This document shows positions 14,958-31,345 of a stretch of 64,000 nucleotides of DNA, one piece after another. This DNA comes from Deinococcus metallilatus. Lineage in GTDB: Bacteria > Deinococcota > Deinococci > Deinococcales > Deinococcaceae. Under the pieces are notes generated by a model, which was given only the letters and a program-made list of their open reading frames with translations, was not told the origin of the DNA and searched no databases. A program made the translations under genes and the position numbers. The stretch spans positions 1,953,501 to 2,017,500 of the forward strand of contig NZ_CP038512.1 of assembly GCF_004758605.1 (NCBI RefSeq). Reading direction: 5' to 3'. Every line of letters starts with the position of its first letter. Positions within the stretch are counted from its first letter, which is position 1.

Positions 14958-15734
14958 ATGTCTCAGGTCATCAACCCCTTTCAAGGGCAGGATGCGGCAA
15001 TCCGCTACGCCGCCGGGCGGCCCTTCTTCCACCCCCTGTTCATGGAACGGCTCGCCCCTCTGCTGGCCCAGCGGGCGCTGGGGGCGGATGTGGCCTGCGG
15101 CACGGGTCTGTCAAGTATGGCCCTTGCGGATGTGATCGAGCGCGTGCTGGCCTTCGACGCCTCAGAAGCGATGCTGACCCACGCTGCGCCCCACCCGCAC
15201 GTGACCTACGCACAGGCGAGAGCCGAGGCCCTGCCCATTCCCGACCACACCCTCGACGTGCTGACAGTCGCGCAGGGATTTCACTGGTTTGACCAGGAGG
15301 CCTTTCTCGCTGAGGCGCGACGCACCCTCAAGCCGGAGGGCGTGCTGTTCCTGTATGACGACTTCTTCCTGGGGAGGATGCCGGGTCGGGAGGATTTCGC
15401 AGAGTTCATGAAGGCGTATGGGGCACGCTACCCGGCGCCACCACGGCACCGTTCCGGGTACGGCTACGGGTTTAGCGAGGCGGAGGCACGACAGGCCCGC
15501 TTCTCCTTCCAAGAGGAACGCTTTATCCACCCGCTGACCTTCACCCGGCCTGCGCTGGTGGCCTACCTGCTTACCCATTCCAACACCATCGTTGCCACGG
15601 ACGCGGGCCGCGAGACGCTGGGGGAGGTCGTGGCCTGGCTCGATACGGAGTTGCGGCCCTTCCTACCGGATGGAGAGGAGCGGGAACTCATCTTCGGCGG
15701 CCTGCAAATGGTGCTGAGGCCCCTGGCGGTCTGA
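14958..15734 (+). CDS. Class I SAM-dependent methyltransferase
   Basis: 258 aa. A Methyltransf_11-type Rossmann fold: GADVACGTGLSSMALA (motif I), VLAFDASEAML (motif II, acidic ribose-binding Asp), AEALPIPDHTLDVLTVAQGFHWFD (motifs III-IV) and ARRTLKPEGVLFLYDD. Yeast Tmt1/UbiE-like relatives methylate small acids or quinones; the substrate here is unknown. TACACT lies 6 nt before the ATG, so it is probably leaderless. The next gene starts 17 nt after the stop with its own TANNNT box. Confidence 0.9.
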   Translation: MSQVINPFQGQDAAIRYAAGRPFFHPLFMERLAPLLAQRALGADVACGTGLSSMALADVIERVLAFDASEAMLTHAAPHPHVTYAQARAEALPIPDHTLDVLTVAQGFHWFDQEAFLAEARRTLKPEGVLFLYDDFFLGRMPGREDFAEFMKAYGARYPAPPRHRSGYGYGFSEAEARQARFSFQEERFIHPLTFTRPALVAYLLTHSNTIVATDAGRETLGEVVAWLDTELRPFLPDGEERELIFGGLQMVLRPLAV

Positions 15735-15750
15735 GCGTTAGGCTGCGTCC

Positions 15751-16476
15751 ATGCGCCTCGCGGTTTTCGGAGACATTCACGGCAACCTTCCCCCGCTCCG
15801 GGCCGCCCTCGCCGACATGCGGGCACAGGGGGCGGAGGCCTTCGTCTGTCTGGGCGACGTGGCGATGGACGGCGCCTGGCCGCGCGAGTGCGTGGCGGAG
15901 GTGGCGGCGCTGGGCTGCCCGGTGGTGCGGGGGAATGCGGACCGGGAGATGCTGGAGTCTCCCCGCCCCTTCACGCCGCGCGGTTTTCCCGACGAGCGGG
16001 AACTCTGGGAGATCGGGAACTGGAGCGCCGCGCAACTGACGGACAGCGAGCGGGAGGTGCTGCGCGGCTACGTGCCGACTGCCGCATTCCCCGACCTCCT
16101 GTGTTTTCACGGCAGCCCCGAGCGTGACAATGAGGAACTGACGGCACAGACGCCGGACGCCCGCCTGGAGGAGTTGCGGACAGTGCACGGGCGGCAGGTC
16201 GTCTGGGTCGGCGGCCACACCCACAAACCCCTGCTGCGGACCCTGGACGGCTGGACGCTCCTCAACCCCGGCAGCGTCGGCCTGCCCTTCGAGTGGCGGG
16301 GCGAGCGGTACGTGAACCCGGCCCGCGCCGAGTACCTGCTGCTGGAGCGCAGGGCGGGGGGCTGGCAACCCACCTTCCGCGCGGTGCCCTACGACGTGGA
16401 GGAGGTGCGGCGCGGCCTCCTCGCGTCGGGGATGCCGCATGCGGCGTGGGCGGCGGGGGACTGGGTGGCCGGGTAA
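15751..16476 (+). CDS. Calcineurin-like metallophosphoesterase (YfcE/MJ0936-like)
   Basis: 241 aa cytosolic dinuclear-metal phosphoesterase. Metal-binding motifs in order: FGDIHGN (D-x-H), CLGDVAMDG (GD), VVRGNADRE (GN; the usual GNHD reads GNAD), LLCFHGSP (H), and VWVGGHTHKP (GHTH), then LLNPGSVGLP. The substrate is not predictable; small phosphodiesters are typical. TAGGCT sits 6 nt before the ATG; the gene is closely spaced after the methyltransferase. Confidence 0.9.
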   Translation: MRLAVFGDIHGNLPPLRAALADMRAQGAEAFVCLGDVAMDGAWPRECVAEVAALGCPVVRGNADREMLESPRPFTPRGFPDERELWEIGNWSAAQLTDSEREVLRGYVPTAAFPDLLCFHGSPERDNEELTAQTPDARLEELRTVHGRQVVWVGGHTHKPLLRTLDGWTLLNPGSVGLPFEWRGERYVNPARAEYLLLERRAGGWQPTFRAVPYDVEEVRRGLLASGMPHAAWAAGDWVAG

Positions 16477-16492
16477 CGGCGCCTTCCGGCGA

Positions 16493-16954
16493 CTACGCCT
16501 CGCGGCGCCCGGCCCGCGCCGCCTCCCGGTGGGCCGCCCGCGTATGGGCCTCGTCCAGCAAGGGCTGGAGAGCCTGGAAGGTTCCCTCAGTGGGGTTGAG
16601 CACGCACACCCAGGCCAGCGGCGCGTACAGGGGGTGCGGCATGATCCGGTTCAGCGCCGTGTAGTCGTGCCCGGTGTCGATAACCGACGCCCCGTTGCCC
16701 CGGGGAAGTTCCCCGAACAGCGAGCGGTAGGTTTCCGGACTCACCCCGACGTTGAGCCGAAAGACCCCAGGTCGGTCGAGCCCGGAGGCCTGATCGTACA
16801 GATCGTTGGTCACCAGGGTGGCAAAGGGCCGCCAGCGGTCGGGGCCAGCCTCCTGTCCGGGCCGGACCTGGAAAAAGAAGTTGCCTGACGACTCGACCAC
16901 CTCTGTGTCGGCGTACCGGCGGGTCATGGCCTCTCTGACGGCGTCCTCATCCAT
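16493..16954 (-). CDS. DUF6194-like protein
   Basis: 153 aa soluble protein. Its core, RPFATLVTNDLYDQASGLD then RPGVFRLNVGVSPETYRSLF, and the end HDYTALNRIMPHPLYAPLAW with VCVLNPTEGTF, fit the family annotated as DUF6194, which is common in actinobacteria and Deinococcus and has no known biochemical function. AGGAGG lies 6 nt upstream of the ATG, a clear Shine-Dalgarno start. The basic C-terminal tail (HREAARAGRREA) is probably disordered. It converges on the phosphoesterase gene with 16 bp between the stops. Confidence 0.75.
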   Translation of the reverse strand: MDEDAVREAMTRRYADTEVVESSGNFFFQVRPGQEAGPDRWRPFATLVTNDLYDQASGLDRPGVFRLNVGVSPETYRSLFGELPRGNGASVIDTGHDYTALNRIMPHPLYAPLAWVCVLNPTEGTFQALQPLLDEAHTRAAHREAARAGRREA

Positions 16955-17084
16955 GCTGGGCCTCCTGAATCAGACTTGCTGAGAACCCTGAGCAAACCTC
17001 GGGGCAGCCTCTTGAGCTGGCCTTCATTTCAGGATGCCGTTCGGGGTGGAGCGACGTGGGTGCGTCCCTGCTACCCTGAGCCGC

Positions 17085-17792
17085 GTGAGTGTCCACCTGA
17101 ATGCCCAGCCCGGCCAGATTGCCGAAACCGTCCTGCTGCCCGGTGACCCCCTGCGCGCGCAGCACATCGCGGAAACGTTCTTTGAAAACCCGGTGCAGCA
17201 CAATTCCGTGCGTGGGATGCTGGGCTTTACCGGCACGTACCGGGGCCAGCGCGTCAGCGTGCAGGGCACCGGTATGGGCATGGCCTCATCCATGATCTAT
17301 GTGAACGAACTGATTCAGGACTACGGCTGCCGGAACCTGATCCGCGTGGGCACCTGCGGCAGCTATCAGCCGGACGTGCATGTCCGCGACCTGGTGCTGG
17401 CGCAGGGGGCCTGCACCGACAGCAACATCAACAACATCCGCTTCGGCCTGCGGAACTTTGCCCCCATCGCGGACTTCGATCTGCTGCTGCGCGCCTACCA
17501 GATCGCCCAGGAACGCGGTTTTGCCACCCACGTCGGCAATATCCTGTCCTCGGACACCTTCTACCAGGACGATCCCGAGCAGTACAAACTCTGGGCCCAG
17601 TACGGCGTGCTGGCCGTCGAGATGGAAGCCGCCGGGCTCTACACCCTCGCCGCCAGGTACGGCGTCCGGGCGCTGACCATCCTGACCGTCTCCGACCACC
17701 TCGTCACCCGCGAGGAAACCACCGCCGAGGAGCGGCAGAAGACCTTCAACGGCATGATCGAGGTGGCGCTGGACGCGGCGCTGGGGATGTAG
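17085..17792 (+). CDS. deoD: Purine nucleoside phosphorylase DeoD-type
   Basis: 235 aa. Phosphorolysis of purine (deoxy)nucleosides to base and (deoxy)ribose-1-phosphate in salvage; a cytosolic hexamer in the family. Motifs: [17 protein letters not shown] (phosphate site), [42 protein letters not shown] (Glu contacting ribose) and LTVSDHLV (catalytic Asp). The start is GTG 17085, with TACCCT 7 nt upstream; the upstream ATG (17034) would precede the promoter. A strong intrinsic terminator follows. Confidence 0.96.
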   Translation: MSVHLNAQPGQIAETVLLPGDPLRAQHIAETFFENPVQHNSVRGMLGFTGTYRGQRVSVQGTGMGMASSMIYVNELIQDYGCRNLIRVGTCGSYQPDVHVRDLVLAQGACTDSNINNIRFGLRNFAPIADFDLLLRAYQIAQERGFATHVGNILSSDTFYQDDPEQYKLWAQYGVLAVEMEAAGLYTLAARYGVRALTILTVSDHLVTREETTAEERQKTFNGMIEVALDAALGM

Positions 17793-17793
17793 G

Positions 17794-17817
17794 AGCGGTC
17801 AGCTTTCAGCGGTCAGC
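17794..17817. repeat. TCAGC-family repeat after deoD
   Basis: AGCGGTCAGCTTTCAGCGGTCAGC contains two copies of GCGGTCAGC. It shares the AGCGGTCAGC and CTTTCAGC words with the copy at 45490-45559. Confidence 0.5.
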
Positions 17818-17821
17818 CGCC

Positions 17822-17858
17822 AGCAGGGAAAGCAAAAGCTCGCGCTTTCCCTGCTTTT
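17822..17858 (+). terminator. Strong intrinsic terminator of deoD
   Basis: AGCAGGGAAAGC (17822-17833) pairs perfectly over 12 bp with GCTTTCCCTGCT (17844-17855), followed by TTTCT. The A residues on the other side may let it serve the opposite strand too. Confidence 0.85.
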
Positions 17859-17898
17859 CTCGTGTCATCCCAGGCGGCGTCGGGCGTCATGCTCCAGG

Positions 17899-19164
<1,266 letters not shown>

Positions 19165-19204
19165 GGGGGGCAGGATACGGCGGGGAGGAGCGGGCTGTGG
19201 GCGA

Positions 19205-19390
19205 TGAGCGAGAAGGGGGTCAGCTTTTGGCGCAAGGCTGAGGCGACTTGATGCATGAAGGCATATGGGACCGCTTTTTGCTCCTCCCCCCTTGCGGGGG
19301 ACTGGTACAGCTCGCACCGCGAGAGGCTGGGACTCGCAGAGCTGCTTGCAGAGGGGGGTGGCAGGCGCCAGCCTGCCCTCACGCTCTCCC
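19205..19390. repeat. Dispersed intergenic mosaic repeat (copy 2)
   Basis: Fills most of the 288-bp gap between the MFS and RsmB genes. It contains a 49-bp block (19283-19331, with GGGACTGGTACAGCTCGCAC inside) identical to 47591-47639, followed directly by the 28-bp block (19329-19356) identical to 11037-11064. It has hairpins of its own (CCCCCC...GGGGG; GGCAGGCGCCAGCCTGCC). No coding sense was found; it is probably a non-autonomous element or remnant. Confidence 0.6.
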
Positions 19391-19452
19391 CAAAAAAAGC
19401 AGAGGCTCCAGCCCCCGCCGAAGCCCCTGCTCAAAGCTCATCGCTCAGAACT

Positions 19453-20703
<1,251 letters not shown>

Positions 20704-20846
20704 GGGGGCATTTTACCACTTCTCCTGACCGCTCGGTAAGGCGCCTCACAGTGAGTAGGCGTCAACCGGACACCTGCTTTGGATTCGGTCCAGCAAAGTT
20801 GACTTTCTTCTGACTGGTCCGTTAAAAACCGGTCCATTTCCGGGGA

Positions 20847-20875
20847 TTGTTCCCGCAGTGGCACCCATCTATACT
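20847..20875 (+). promoter_or_regulatory. Promoter of the malE-type operon (in a 320-bp spacer)
   Basis: TTGTTC (20847-20852) and TATACT (20870-20875) are separated by 17 bp, giving a sigma-70 promoter with a leader of about 140 nt before malE. Further upstream TTGACT (20799-20804), 17 bp and TTAAAA (20822-20827) form a second candidate, overlapped by direct GGTCC repeats (20817, 20831) around TTAAAAACC that could be an operator. The rest of the spacer 20704-21024 shows no gene. Confidence 0.6.
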
Positions 20876-21024
20876 TTTTCGGAGCTGTTCACAGGATGTA
20901 CGCTGCTGGCGTCATCCATTTCTTAGGAAAGGTCCCCCGAGCGGCAGGCGCAGCTCTGGCAGACCGGACGGCCCCGGCAATCCAACTTACTGGAAGCGGT
21001 TCAACCGCACGCGAAGGAGCAAGC

Positions 21025-22206
<1,182 letters not shown>

Positions 22207-22270
22207 GGGAGGCCCGGTGAGCGCTGAGGCGTGCCCGCGCGCCCACCCTCACCCCTGAACACCACTGGAG

Positions 22271-22302
22271 AGCAGCGGACAGGCGACGTTCCTTCCGCTG
22301 CT
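22271..22302 (+). other. Hairpin between malE and malF
   Basis: AGCAGCGG (22271-22278) pairs with CCGCTGCT (22295-22302) in the 141-nt gap. There is no U-tract, so full termination is unlikely. Such stems often protect the abundant binding-protein mRNA and lower permease expression, as in other binding-protein operons. Confidence 0.55.
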
Positions 22303-22347
22303 CTTCGCCGCTCGAAGTTCCCCTGAGTTCCGGAGGTTCCCCACCCC

Positions 22348-25142
<2,795 letters not shown>

Positions 25143-25177
25143 CCGGCGCCCAGCCTTTCCCCGGCTCCTGACATCAA

Positions 25178-25211
25178 GGCCCCCGGACCAACGCCGGGGG
25201 CCTGCTTTTTG
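25178..25211 (+). terminator. Intrinsic terminator of the malEFG operon
   Basis: AGGCCCCCGG (25178-25187) pairs over 10 bp with CCGGGGGCCT (25195-25204), followed by GCTTTTT. It ends the operon just before the convergent TetR stop. Confidence 0.9.
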
Positions 25212-25214
25212 CCG

Positions 25215-25901
25215 TCAGGCCAGGCTTTTGCGGGACGGCGCTTCTGCCGCTGCCGGCGCCTCCGCCACCAGGCGGTCAATGACGGCGCGCAGGCTGAAGG
25301 CGAACTCCTGCTCGAAGGAAGGGAACAGGAACGCGAGGTCGGCCTCGCGGCGCAGCAGGCTGGCGGCGGGCGGTTCCTCGGTGAGCTGCTGCCAGCCCAG
25401 CGACAGGGCATACATGTGCATCAGGAGGCGGAGCGTGACCTCGGGCGCGAAGGGCAGCCGCTCCAGCACCCCCTGGACCATCCGCCGGAACTCCCGTTTG
25501 AAGTTCAGCGCCAGTTCGGGGCGCACGTTGCGTTCCAGCACGGTGCCCAGCAGGATCAGCAGGCGGCGCAGCGGCTCCTGGTCGCGGGCCGACTGGATCA
25601 GCACCTCGGCCGCGCCCTCCGGCGTGCGGGGCTGGCGCTCGTCGAGCAGCGCCGTGACCTGCTCCAGCCAGCGCCCGAGGTGTTCGGTCAGCAGCGCCAG
25701 GAACAGCTCCTCCTTGGTGTCGAAGTACAGGTACAGCGTCCCCTTGGCGAGCTGCGCCTCGCGGGCCACCTGATTCATGCTCAGTTCGGCGTATGGCGTG
25801 CTGGTCCAGAGGCGCTCGGCCGCGCGCAGGATATCGTCGCGCCGCTGACCCTTCTCCTCGGGGCTGCGGGCACGGGCGGGACGGGGGGCGGGGCTGACCA
25901 C
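25215..25901 (-). CDS. TetR/AcrR-family transcriptional regulator
   Basis: 228 aa from GTG 25899-25901. The N-terminal HTH reads RRDDILRAAERLWTSTPYAELSMNQVAREAQLAKGTLYLYFDTKEELFLALL, canonical TetR; the rest is an all-helical ligand-binding domain with no recognisable ligand. TACGAT lies 7 nt before the GTG, and a palindrome fills exactly that gap, suggesting autorepression. It converges on malG, so control of the sugar operon is possible but unproven. Its C-terminus is Ala-rich. Confidence 0.88.
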   Translation of the reverse strand: MVSPAPRPARARSPEEKGQRRDDILRAAERLWTSTPYAELSMNQVAREAQLAKGTLYLYFDTKEELFLALLTEHLGRWLEQVTALLDERQPRTPEGAAEVLIQSARDQEPLRRLLILLGTVLERNVRPELALNFKREFRRMVQGVLERLPFAPEVTLRLLMHMYALSLGWQQLTEEPPAASLLRREADLAFLFPSFEQEFAFSLRAVIDRLVAEAPAAAEAPSRKSLA

Positions 25902-25914
25902 GGGTCAGATCGTA
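25894..25914 (-). promoter_or_regulatory. TetR promoter with palindromic operator over the start codon
   Basis: CTGACC-ACG-GGTCAG (25894-25908) is a perfect 6-bp inverted repeat lying between the -10 box TACGAT (minus sense, 25909-25914) and the GTG start, which falls within it. A regulator bound here would block both transcription start and, on a leaderless mRNA, the start codon. Confidence 0.55.
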
Positions 25915-26161
25915 CCCCCGCGCCTGCTGCAACGGCTGTGAAGCCCTTCACGCCGGGGGTATCAACGGGTGGGGCTGGAACCGCTGTCCAACGGTCAGAA
26001 CGCTCCATCACACGTCGTGTGCTCATCAACCGCCTCAGGCGCAGAGCTCGCCTGAGCCTCCCGCATCTTGGCCATTCTGTCTTAAGGCGCCTGCAAGCTC
26101 CGCTCACGGAGGCGCCCACCCTACTCCCTAGGGTGAACAGAACGGGAGACAAGGAGCGGGC
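25915..26161. other. Intergenic spacer with several palindromes
   Basis: No gene is seen. It holds CACACGTCGTGTG, CTCAGGCG-CAGAGCT-CGCCTGAG (8-bp stem), a GGCGCC-bounded stem near 26085-26115, and CCCTAGGG near 26128. The last may belong to the promoter of the following DUF2231 gene, whose mRNA has a proper leader with AAGGAG. Confidence 0.4.
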
Positions 26162-26725
26162 ATGGATTCACAGATCAATGACCGGATCGAGGACGCGCTG
26201 AGCAACCACGCTGCGCTGGAGAGGCTGGCCGAGCAGGTGCAGCCCGTGCTCAAGGAGGCCGAGGCCTACCTGCCGCAAGGGGTCCTCCGGCTGCTGCACG
26301 GCGAGCCGCTGGGCCATCCCCTGCATCCCATCCTGATCCACCTGCCGCTGGGCGGCTGGGTGATCGCGGGGATGCTGGATTTCCTGCCCTTCGAGCCGAC
26401 GGCGGAAACCGAACACGCCGCCGATCTGGTCCTGCTGCTGGGCACGGTCGGGGCCATCCCCACGATTGCCGCAGGCTGGACGGACTGGTCCAATACCCGG
26501 GGACAGGCCCGCCGCACCGGGTTGATTCATGGTGCCCTCAACGAAACGGCGTTCCTGCTGAACGGCGCCTCCCTGCTGGCGCGCAGACGTGGAAAACGTC
26601 GGCTGGGCAAGGCCCTTTCGGGCACGGCCCTGGGGCTGGTCCTGGTGGGCGGCTTTCTGGGAGGCCAGCTCGTCTACCGGCATGGTCTGGGCGTCGGGCA
26701 CACGCTGGCCGTGCCGCAGGGATAA
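26162..26725 (+). CDS. DUF2231 membrane protein
   Basis: 187 aa. After about 45 soluble residues, HPLHPILIHLPLGGWVIAGMLDFL is the DUF2231 signature (His-containing first membrane helix), followed by three more hydrophobic helices (DLVLLLGTVGAIPTIAAG, HGALNETAFLLNGASLLA, ALGLVLVGGFLGGQLVYRHG). Family members are inner-membrane proteins of unknown, possibly haem- or redox-linked, function; the conserved His residues (HP.HP..IH, HG) support metal or haem binding. AAGGAG lies 5 nt before the ATG. Confidence 0.85.
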   Translation: MDSQINDRIEDALSNHAALERLAEQVQPVLKEAEAYLPQGVLRLLHGEPLGHPLHPILIHLPLGGWVIAGMLDFLPFEPTAETEHAADLVLLLGTVGAIPTIAAGWTDWSNTRGQARRTGLIHGALNETAFLLNGASLLARRRGKRRLGKALSGTALGLVLVGGFLGGQLVYRHGLGVGHTLAVPQG

Positions 26726-26784
26726 CAAGAGGGCCATCTCATCCCGGTTCATCAACCGGTAGGCCTCCAGCGAAGTAGGCAAAG

Positions 26785-26809
26785 TAAAAAACCCGCTTCT
26801 AGAGCGGGT
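26785..26809 (-). terminator. Terminator of the tRNA-Cys/tRNA-Val unit
   Basis: On the minus strand ACCCGCT-CTAGA-AGCGGGT is followed by TTTTTTAC. It lies 5 nt beyond the 3' end of tRNA-Val. Confidence 0.85.
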
Positions 26810-26813
26810 GTGT

Positions 26814-26891
<78 letters not shown>

Positions 26892-26901
26892 AGAGAAAAA
26901 C

Positions 26902-26979
<78 letters not shown>

Positions 26980-27028
26980 GTACTCGCCGTGGGGCGGCTG
27001 GGGGACTCAACCTCGACCAGCGGAGGGA

Positions 27029-27057
27029 ATGTTAGCACGCACTTTTGAGGCTGTAAA
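27029..27057 (-). promoter_or_regulatory. Promoter of the tRNA-Cys/tRNA-Val unit
   Basis: TTTACA (27052-27057, minus sense) and TAACAT (27029-27034) with a 17-bp spacer, about 52 nt upstream of tRNA-Cys. It is back to back with the leaderless promoter TAGAGT (27084-27089) of the divergent phosphodiesterase gene. Confidence 0.75.
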
Positions 27058-27099
27058 GCGGGGGCACGCGCGGGGCCGCAGCGTAGAGTGGAGCCTGAC

Positions 27100-27969
<870 letters not shown>

Positions 27970-27977
27970 AGAAAAGC

Positions 27978-28002
27978 GGGGCCAGCGCGTGTGACTGGCC
28001 CC
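27978..28002. terminator. Bidirectional terminator between phosphodiesterase gene and thrS
   Basis: GGGGCCAG (27978-27985) pairs with CTGGCCCC (27995-28002). T-rich sequence follows on the plus side, and GCTTTTCTTC follows on the minus side, so it can serve both convergent genes. Confidence 0.75.
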
Positions 28003-28018
28003 TCTCCCCTTTCCCCGT

Positions 28019-29969
<1,951 letters not shown>

Positions 29970-29992
29970 GAGACTCCTTGAATAAGCAAGAG

Positions 29993-30079
29993 AAAACCCG
30001 GTCTAGCCGCGAGAACCAGCAGAACGCCTGAGAGCCGCGTAGGTTCTCAGGCGCGTGGAGTTCGCGTATCCAGACCGGG
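29993..30079 (-). promoter_or_regulatory. Structured leader of thrS with terminator-like stem (possible attenuator)
   Basis: On the minus strand CCCGGTCT (30072-30079) pairs with AGACCGGG (29997-30004), followed by TTTTCTC. Inside, CGCCTGAGA pairs with TCTCAGGCG (30025-30053), a 9-bp stem. The outer stem plus U-run resembles an intrinsic terminator placed just before the ribosome site, so thrS may be controlled by attenuation. The 5' arm contains TGGATACGCG, loosely like the T-box core, but no specifier loop could be assigned. Confidence 0.5.
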
Positions 30080-30207
30080 ACGAAGGGGCATTCGCCGCAG
30101 CATCCCGCCACCCACAACCAGTCGGCACAGCACCAGACCGGAGTGATGGGAAGGGAGGCTCATGCGCCCAAGATAGCGGGCGAGGCGGACGGGGAGCAAC
30201 CCGCCCG

Positions 30208-30705
30208 TTACGATCCGCGCAGCGGGTGCGGCGTGCGCGTGTTCGCCTCCCCGAAGTCAATCTCAAAGAAGCGGTAACCCTCCTGCCCCGCGCCTGCCGA
30301 CCGGTAGCCCATCCGTTCGTAGGCGGGCGCGGCGCTGTGGTCATTCGCGTACCAGAAGACGTAGCGCAACGGGCGGGCGCGTGCCCAGGCTTCCACCGCG
30401 CCCATCAGGGAGCGGGCCACACCCTGCCTTCTCGCTTCGGGCACGGTGTAGAGGTCGTGCAGTTTGGCCGTTCGGTGGGAATCCCCGGAGCGCAGGTGCG
30501 GGCCGTAGTCCTGCACCCAGGCGTAACCCAGCAATCGGCCTGCCGGGTCCTCAGCAACCAGCAGGCCGAAATCCTCGCGGTCACAGAAAGCGGGAAAGCG
30601 GGCCGCCAGGGCCTCCTCGTCCTCCACGAAACCCATGTCGAGCAGCATGGGGCGCAGGGCGGGGAAGTCAGCGGGGGTGGCGGGGCGGAGGGTGAGAGGA
30701 GGCAT
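30208..30705 (-). CDS. GNAT-family N-acetyltransferase
   Basis: 165 aa. GNAT fold with LTLRPATPADFPALRPML at the start, LLVAEDPAGRLLGYAWVQDYGP (beta 4), HDLYTVPEARRQGVARSLMGAVEAWAR (acetyl-CoA P-loop RRQGVA) and VFWYANDHSAAPAYERMGYRSAG. The acceptor substrate is unknown. The leader is very short; AAGACT lies 5 nt before the ATG, a weak -10, so the mRNA may be leaderless. It is upstream of thrS on the same strand, but the 240-nt gap suggests separate transcripts. Confidence 0.87.
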   Translation of the reverse strand: MPPLTLRPATPADFPALRPMLLDMGFVEDEEALAARFPAFCDREDFGLLVAEDPAGRLLGYAWVQDYGPHLRSGDSHRTAKLHDLYTVPEARRQGVARSLMGAVEAWARARPLRYVFWYANDHSAAPAYERMGYRSAGAGQEGYRFFEIDFGEANTRTPHPLRGS

Positions 30706-30762
30706 GCGGCAGTCTTCCCCACGTGTCGGTGAAGGCCAATGCGCTGGATGGCGGATGAACGG

Positions 30763-30786
30763 AAAAGACCCGGCGGGAACCGGGCC
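30763..30786 (-). terminator. Intrinsic terminator of the DUF805 gene
   Basis: Minus-sense GGCCCGG (30780-30786) pairs with CCGGGTC (30767-30773, one G-U pair), followed by TTTTCC. It lies 20 nt after the DUF805 stop. Confidence 0.75.
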
Positions 30787-30805
30787 TCCTGGCTCACCGT
30801 CCGGC

Positions 30806-31228
30806 CTACCAGGCCGCCGCGCCTGAACTCTGCATTCCCTTGGGGTTCGGTCCCCATTTGTTCGGACCGGGCTGGCTGTCCAGCACCGTGAAGATAAAGA
30901 ACACCAGACCGCCGACCAACGGCACGAAATTGATCAGGAACCACCAGCCGCTCCGGCCCGTGTCGTGGAGACGGCGCACGCTCACCGCCAGGGCAGGGAG
31001 GAATACGGCCAAGCTGTAGAGGAGAAACAGCAACGAGCTGACCAGGGCCAGTCCACTAGGCATGACGCTCTCAGGATCAGGAGCACCGACGGTCTGCACG
31101 ATGAAGGGCAGATACAGGATGAGGCTGATGATGGTGTTGATGAGGTAGAACATCCAGTATTCCCGTCGCCGGGCACGCCCCCTAAAGTCGGCGTAGTGGT
31201 TGCGAATGACGTTCAGATACTCGTTCAT
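30806..31228 (-). CDS. DUF805 membrane protein
   Basis: 140 aa. The N-terminus YLNVIRNHYADFRGRARRREYWMF is the DUF805 signature, followed by hydrophobic segments (NTIISLILYLPFIV, LALVSSLLFLLYSLAVFLPAL), the conserved VRRLHDTGRSGWWFLINFVPLVGGLVFF, and a polar tail (GPNKWGPNPKG). An inner-membrane protein of unknown function, widespread in bacteria. GGAGGAGG lies 4 nt before the ATG at 31226-31228, so it is translated from a leadered mRNA. No obvious -10 box; the neighbours are transcribed separately. Confidence 0.9.
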   Translation of the reverse strand: MNEYLNVIRNHYADFRGRARRREYWMFYLINTIISLILYLPFIVQTVGAPDPESVMPSGLALVSSLLFLLYSLAVFLPALAVSVRRLHDTGRSGWWFLINFVPLVGGLVFFIFTVLDSQPGPNKWGPNPKGMQSSGAAAW

Positions 31229-31345
31229 AGGGCCTCCTCCGCTCCCATTCCGGCTGAAGTTGTCGGGTGCGTGAGAAGAGCTTAATGCTCCGGTGAGATA
31301 CAGGAGGCGCAAATCCAGCGGGGACGCTGGGGGTAGCATTCCCCC

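Noticed and set aside
29993..30170. Assigning the thrS leader firmly as a T-box riboswitch
   Set aside because: No specifier loop with a Thr codon and no canonical AGGGTGGNACCGCG could be placed; kept only as a possible attenuator.
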